Below are positions 7,546 to 12,552 of a stretch of DNA of 12,552 nt, in pieces. The stretch is from the NCBI GenBank assembly GCA_019693395.1, contig JAAMXP010004406.1, positions 1 through 12,552 on the forward strand, read 5' to 3'. This DNA is from Ettlia oleoabundans. Taxonomy: Eukaryota > Chlorophyta > Chlorophyceae > Chlamydomonadales. A model generated the notes under the pieces. The model did not search any database, was not told the origin of the DNA, and saw nothing but the letters and a program-made list of their open reading frames with translations. The position numbers and the translations under genes are program-made. Within the stretch, counting starts at the first letter, position 1, and each line of letters begins with the position of its first letter.

Positions 7546-8278
7546 TTATTGCGGGCTGTGCCAGCAACCTTTCCCCTGGCAACAGCCGCCACTTGCCTGG
7601 TGCCATAGCTGCGCCGCCGCTGGGGGCACGCTGCTGAGGAGTGCGGTGGTGGCCGCCGGCAGCACCCAGCTCAGCTCCGGGTGGCGCCAAGCTGGACACA
7701 GCTGGCCCGCCGCTGTGGGCTGGTGGTGTGGTGCTGCCGCCGCTACTGCGGCAGCCCTTAAGGTTTGTGGGTGCTGCCCGCCGGATGGGTCTGTAGGTGT
7801 AACCCCAGACCCCGACTCGCTGCCCCTTCCAGCGGCGGCGGCAAAGGCTTGCTGCACCAGCGCCACTGCGGCTGCGGCTGCTTGAGGGCTGCAGCTGGGC
7901 AGCAGCGCCTCGAGAGCCGACGCCCTTAGACGCAGTGGCAGAGCCAGAAGCAGCTGAAGGGGGGGCGGGGCCTCTGGACGGAACAACCCCGCTACGGGTG
8001 GTAGAAGCACCGCTTCTACCAGTGGGTCCTGCCAGTGCTGCTGCCCCTGCTGCTGTCGGCTTTCCAAGGGAGGCCACACCAGCGGCTCCTGCAGCTGCAA
8101 CCCACTGTCCCCAGCAACCTGCTGCAGTGCTGCCGCTTGGGAAGCAGCATCGCCTGTCGCCGCAGCCGCCAGCAACCGGAGTGCCGCCGCTTCCTGCCGC
8201 ACTCTTTGTTGCAAGGCAGAACTGCTGCTCTCAGCAGCAACCCCCACTGCTGCCTGCAACATGGTGTCAAATGTGGCT

Positions 8279-8321
<43 letters not shown>

Positions 8322-11300
8322 CAGCACCCATGTGTTGCTGCCCATGCTGCCGCCGGGGTTGCTGCTGATTATCCTGAGGCTGAGATACCCCTTGCTGCTG
8401 CCGCTGCTGCTGCTCCGGCTGCTGGTCTGGCTGCTGCTCCAGCCCACAGAGCAAGGCATGCATCGCGGCACATAGCCAGCGGTAGGCCGCCGCCGGGGCG
8501 TCCTCCCTCTTTTCTTCTGCTGCCTGCGCCGCCTCTACTGCTGTATCAGCAGCATAAACGCGTGTCTCCGCCTGCTGCGACTGCGGCTGGGGCAACGGGG
8601 CTGAGAGGTCGGCTGGCAGGGCTGCTGGGGGGCCGCGGCACAGGGTGCGTGCGAGGGCGGGGGCGGTCTGGTTGTTACAGGGCCACGCCTGGCCGGGGGC
8701 CTGCACACACACACATGAAGTGCACACAGAATTGGAGTGCAGGAAACAGCGGCATTCCTGGAGCAAGTGCAGGAGCGGGTAGACAAGGTAAACAGCAGGC
8801 ATCAACTACCAAGAGGCAAGAACGTGTGCGACTTAGCGGGCTGTGACAGGGGCATGCTCAGTGGTCAGCCCACTTGTGGCGACGCGAGGCATTTGCACAA
8901 CCCCTGCACAGCACTGCTAATACCCAGCCAACCACAAACAATGGAGAAAGCACAGCGACCAACTACTGACTCGCCTGTGCATAGCCTGATGCCCAGCTAC
9001 TTAGCAGCTTCACAGCAGCAACTGCGGCGCCCGGCCGCCCGCTGCCCGCCACCGCAGCCGCCAACGCAGCGGCAGCAGAGGGGTGCAGCCGGCCGTGAAG
9101 GCAGAGCAGCAGCATGGGGTTGGCGCCGCCGCTGCTGCTGCTTCCCTTGGTGCTGCCACCTTTCCCGCTGTTGAGGGCCTGTTGCTGATGTGCCAGTGCT
9201 TGCTGACCAACTGCTGCAGCATCGGGGCGAGCTAGATGGGTAGCTGCCGCGGTTGCTACGCCCACCACCACTTCTTGCAGGAGAGCCACAAGCTGCGGCT
9301 GAGGCTGCCAGCTGGTGACGGCAGGTGCTACCCCCTCATGCCCCGCTTCTGCTGGGAGCTCTGCCTGCTGCGCTGCGGACTGCTGTGCCTGCTGTGCACG
9401 GTTTGGTGCATACTGCTGTGCCTGTACTGCCTGCCCCTGCTGCTGTCCTGCCTTCCCTGTTTGCGCCTGTGTGCGGTGCCAACAGTGACGCACAGCCTTC
9501 AAGGTGGCAAAGTGCGAGGGCGCCAGCCCAGCCGCAAAGCTGTCGTCCAGACGCAGGTACCGATACACATCCGCCAACAAAGAACCACTGCTGCTGCTGC
9601 TGCTGCCTCTGCTGCTACCGCCACCAGCTTCGCCACCGCCGCCCGCACTACCACCGCTGCCGCCCCCAGAGGCGGCAAAAGCGTCCAACCGCATGATGGC
9701 AACAGTTAGGGCGGATGCCGCGGCTTCGAGTGCTTCTGGCTGGTTGCATAGTAGGAAGTTATACAGCCAAGGCCTCGCGCTGTGCTGGCCCCCCCCCTGC
9801 TGCTGCAATCGCTCCTGCTGCAGCCCCTTCTTTGAGCCAAACACAATCAGCCCCAGACGGTCTGCCACTGCAACCAACGCCGCACGGCACGCTGCGGCAG
9901 CTGGCGATTGCTGCTGCTGCTGCTGCGGTGGTGGCGAAGGTGGTGCCGCCGGCCAATCCTGCAACAGGGCTGCCAGCGACTGCGTCCGCCCAAGGGTGTG
10001 CTCAACCCCCGGGGGCAGCTCGCCGTGCGCAGCAGCAAATGCGCAGCTGACGCACACGACAACCAGCAGGCGGGGGTGGCGCTGCACCGCCGCCAGCAGC
10101 GCAACCTTGCTTCTCACGAGCAGCTGCGTGTCTGGATTCCTAGCTGCCCCAGCTGCCCCTGCTGTGCCGCTACCACCATCACCATCACCACCAGCGTCGC
10201 CCTCAGCCGCTGCCCACCGCAGCAGCGCGGCCGTGCTTTCTTCCTGCCCGGCCGCACACAGCAAGCGCAGCAGACGCAGCCCCAGATCCAAGGCGGCCGC
10301 CGCCTGCTGCTCCGGCACTTGCTCCCCACCACCTGCCTGGCCGCCACCACCACTACCACTGCTGCCCCCATTCCCAGGTTTGCTGCCCCCTGCACCTGCC
10401 TCCGCCCCTGCATCTGAACTGGACTGCCCAGGCGGGGGTCCCAGCAGAGCCACAATGCCGCGCTGCAGCAGCTCTGCTGCATCCTGCCACCGTGCTGCCC
10501 GCCCAACCGCCACCAGCCAGAGGCGGTAGCTGTGGGGGGCAAACTGAAGGGCTGACTCGGTCATGCGCGCACCCTCGCTGCCTGCAGGGGGCAACTCCAA
10601 TTATCTTTGATACACCATGGTGCAAACTGCTATGGCAAGGTAAGCTTCATAACAGTGCACAGCTACGACAAGATACGCATCATATCAAAAATATAAAATT
10701 TAGAGCGAAATTTAGCACCACCGACAAGAGCAGCAGGCGGTACGGTGTGGTATGTACAGTGCCCACCTGGTTGCTGGCAGTACAGGTGCAGGTACAGCGG
10801 CCACAGCACCGCGCTGTGCCTGCAGCAAGAGATTGAGGGGCAGAGACGTAAAATCAAATCCAGTACAGTCCAGGGGATCAATGACAGGAAATGAAAATAG
10901 GGGCATGGTAGGGGCATGACCGAAAATAACAAGAGGGTAAACAGCTGTGGCAGCAACCGTCTACATTCGAAGGCTGTCGCGTCTCGGGAACCAGGGAGGG
11001 AATGAAACTGTGGGGTAGGAAGTTCCTCGTAGTGGCTTTCAAGCACGTTTGGGCAGCTCCCTTTCTCCGCACTGACTACTCACATGTGCACCTCCAGGCC
11101 CCGCTTCAGCACCAGCAGCATCTCGCGCTGCACACCTGCAGGCAAGGGAGGGAGCGGGTGCGCAGGGCGGAGGCGACTCGGCGGGCTCCCTGCTACGAGG
11201 GCCGGCAGGCAGGGAAAGAGGCGCGAAAGCACACTTTCCTAAAGCACGCATTCATTCCCACTGACCACCCATCCAACTCACCCAGCGTCAGTCCCCCCCT

Positions 11301-12431
11301 GCAGCCGCCACCACCAGCGCTGTCATAGCGCCCGTGCCCCGCCGCCTCCTTTCTGTCCGCCTCCGCTTCTGCCTCCGCCGCAAAGCGCAGGGCATAGCTG
11401 AGCCACAGCTGCTCGTCACCCGGGCGCTCACTTAACAGCTGCTCGTACTGGTGCTGCCAGTATCGCTGCTGCTGCTGCTGCTGTGATTGCTGTGGTGGCT
11501 GCTGCTGCTGGCCTGAAGCTGGAGAAGACGCAGAGGCAAAGTAGCGGCTGCCGCCTGACGCACTCTGTGGCTGTGCCCCCCATGCATCTGTGGTTTCTGC
11601 TGCTGCTGCTGCGGCCCCAACAGGGGTGCCTGAGTGTGCCCCTATCCCACGGCAGGCGCCGCCCTCCCCCTCAGTGCCAGGCAGCAGCTGCCAGCGCAGG
11701 CGGGGAGCCAGCCCGCCAGCGCCCCTTGCTGCCACCGCTGTCGGCGGCTCCAGAACGGCAGCAGGGCCCAACAGGATGGAAGAGAAGGGGCGGTACGCAG
11801 CCTGCTTGGCAGGTCGTACTGCCCTGCCTCGGTTTTGTAGGGTTGTACTGTTAGGCAGCGTGCAGCCCAGTTGTGTAGAGCCGTACTGCCTGCTGACGTT
11901 GTACTGCGGCAGGCGTTGCTCCAAAGCCACCTCCCGTATCACGGCCTCCGACACCCGAGGCCGCTTGGCGGGGGCGGGGGCAGCGGCTGCTGCCGCCACT
12001 GGTGGTGCTGCCAGGACTGCTGTTGGCGATGGCGCTGATGCAGCCCCAAGCATTCCTCCCGCTGCTGGCTGTGCCAATGCTGGTGGTGCGGCCGCCCAGC
12101 TGAGTGGCGCCTTCTCGCCTGCCGAGGCCGCGAATTTAGCTTGCTGGGATTCAAGGCCTTGCTGAACCCTTTGCTGGTGAGGGGACAGCTCGAGAGACTG
12201 CGCGCCACCCTGCTGCTGGGGTTGTCCTTGCTGCCCTTGCTGCTGCTGTGGCGAGAGCTGCTGTTGCTGGGCCTGTGGCTGCTGCTTCGCTGCACCCTCA
12301 GGCCTCGCCTTTGCAGCAAAGGCCGCTTGCTGCGCTTCGAGCAACTGCTCCCCCCGTTGCTGCTGTGGCGACGGCACAGCAGGTGCCTGCTGCTGTGGTT
12401 GGGGCGGCTTGGCTGGCTGGTCCACAGCCAT
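7546..12431 (-). CDS. Large HAT/TPR-like repeat protein, NRDE2-like (four exons)
   Basis: Proposed exons, read on the minus strand, are 12431-11282, 11135-11084, 10577-9014 and 8700-7546. They join in phase to about 1306 codons ending in TAA. The start is the first ATG after an in-frame TAA at 12488-12486. Residues 1-110 are Gln-rich, with two related segments (LLEAQQAAFAAKA and GLESQQAKFAASA). PAKRPRV at about 154-160 is a good nuclear localisation motif. Residues 323-351 (YWQHQYEQLLSERPGDEQLWLSYALRFA) look like a HAT helix pair. Exon 2 encodes REMLLVLKRGLEVH, and exon 3 opens with ALQFAPHSYRLWLVAVGRA, both HAT-like. This arrangement resembles NRDE2, a nuclear protein of RNA surveillance and RNA interference. 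CstF77-like, Prp39-like or Utp6-like proteins are alternatives. The last two exons are mostly low-complexity (Gln, Ser, Gly, Ala), with 12 consecutive CAG codons in exon 4. The exon 3/4 donor (GTGAAG) is the weakest junction. That the gene is real is likely; the family assignment is tentative. Confidence 0.6.
8281..8316. repeat. Pure (CTG)12 tract encoding polyglutamine on the minus strand
   Basis: Twelve uninterrupted CTG units on the plus strand read as CAG codons in exon 4 of the minus-strand gene. They follow GADE and precede PATF. Shorter CAG or AGC tracts sit at about 9588-9606 (Ser), 11466-11482 (Gln) and 12190-12375 (Gln). The pure tract is probably length-polymorphic. Confidence 0.9.
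8701..9013 (-). other. Proposed intron 3 of the HAT-like gene
   Basis: The acceptor side is strong: on the minus strand a long run, GTGTGTGTGTGCAG, ends at 8701. The donor (GCT|GTGAAG, 9013) is weak and was chosen for phase 0. Exon 3's frame stays open to 8963, so a downstream donor is possible, though those I saw (GTAGCT, GTCAGT) do not keep frame with exon 4. The interior (8800-8990) is less repetitive and contains no other supportable exon. Confidence 0.4.
10873..11056 (+). repeat. Dispersed repeat module A, copy 2 (inside an intron)
   Basis: It matches 587-764 in the same orientation, from ggggatcaatga to the closing gggcag. Local differences include tacagtaagagg versus tacattcgaagg. It lies within the proposed 506-base intron 2 (11083-10578) of the minus-strand gene, antisense to that gene, and makes up over a third of the intron. 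The module ends about 27 bases from the exon 2 donor. No module B follows it. Confidence 0.85.
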
Positions 12432-12500
12432 TTGATACCTACAGCCAGTGACGCAGGACAGCCACCCCCGCAACTGGTAAATCAGTTACTATCCGGGAGA

Positions 12501-12508
12501 GAATATAG
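12501..12508 (-). promoter_or_regulatory. Possible TATA-like element of the HAT-like gene
   Basis: On the minus strand the sequence reads CTATATTC, about 70 bases before the proposed ATG at 12431. It is one of few AT-rich stretches nearby. The window ends 44 bases further upstream, so the promoter cannot be examined fully. A chance match is quite possible. Confidence 0.2.
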
Positions 12509-12552
12509 AGCACTAGCAATGGAATGCACCAGCGGAAGCCAGGGTGCAGTAC

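Noticed and set aside
7406..7885. 159-codon plus-strand frame crossing the 3' end of the HAT-like gene
   Set aside because: Most of it is antisense to exon 4 and the rest lacks any domain or transcript signals.
7935..8846. 303-codon plus-strand frame
   Set aside because: It is antisense to exon 4 of the minus-strand gene and its proposed third-intron acceptor, and its Ala/Leu/Pro runs come from the CTG tracts.
9504..10529. 341-codon open frame on the plus strand, antisense to exon 3 of the HAT-like gene
   Set aside because: It is a by-product of CAG/GCN/GGN-rich coding on the minus strand: its composition is Ser/Pro/Ala/Cys low-complexity with no domain, and the minus frame is longer and carries HAT-like helices.
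11590..12165. 191-codon plus-strand frame
   Set aside because: It is antisense to exon 1, which has a better start, a nuclear localisation motif and a phase-matched donor.

Overview
The window looks like nuclear DNA from a GC-rich eukaryote, most likely a chlorophyte green alga of the Chlorophyceae (Scenedesmus/Tetradesmus-like). The grounds are style, not a database match. Genes are split by short GT-AG introns, several about 100 bases long. Exons are rich in Gln, Ala, Ser and Gly from CAG/GCN tracts, and intergenic DNA carries GGCA-type microsatellites and short dispersed repeats. Bacterial-style operons, rRNA genes, tRNA genes and CRISPR arrays were looked for and not seen.

Layout. (1) Bases 1-278 hold what looks like the last exon of an unidentified plus-strand gene. 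(2) Bases 427-952 are a repeat cluster: a GGCA microsatellite, then dispersed module A (587-764), then dispersed module B (764-952). (3) Bases 953-2218 hold no gene I can support. (4) Bases about 2219-4929 carry a plus-strand ankyrin-repeat gene. Six exons from 2674 on join in phase by hand. Two weaker 5' exons (2219-2281 and 2424-2514) would complete it to an ATG. Its longest intron (3699-4131) contains two strong hairpins and an LTR-like boundary. (5) Bases 4930-7545 are mostly intergenic or repeat DNA, with a second GGCA microsatellite (5094-5178), a hydrophobic exon candidate (5300-5405), a GC-rich minisatellite (5888-5972) and a second copy of module B (7016-7209). (6) Bases 7546-12431 carry a large minus-strand gene. 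Four exons join in phase to about 1306 codons: a Gln/Ala-rich N-terminus with a nuclear localisation motif, HAT/TPR-like helices resembling the NRDE2 family of RNA-processing proteins, and a low-complexity C-terminus. Its second intron holds the second copy of module A.

The two main genes are unrelated. The ankyrin protein is probably an intracellular protein-binding scaffold. The HAT-like protein is probably nuclear and linked to RNA processing. What ties the window together is a set of short repeats (modules A and B and the GGCA-linked module) that occur joined at 427-952 and again as separate pieces elsewhere, including inside an intron. All intron positions were worked out by hand from splice motifs and phase and need transcript support.
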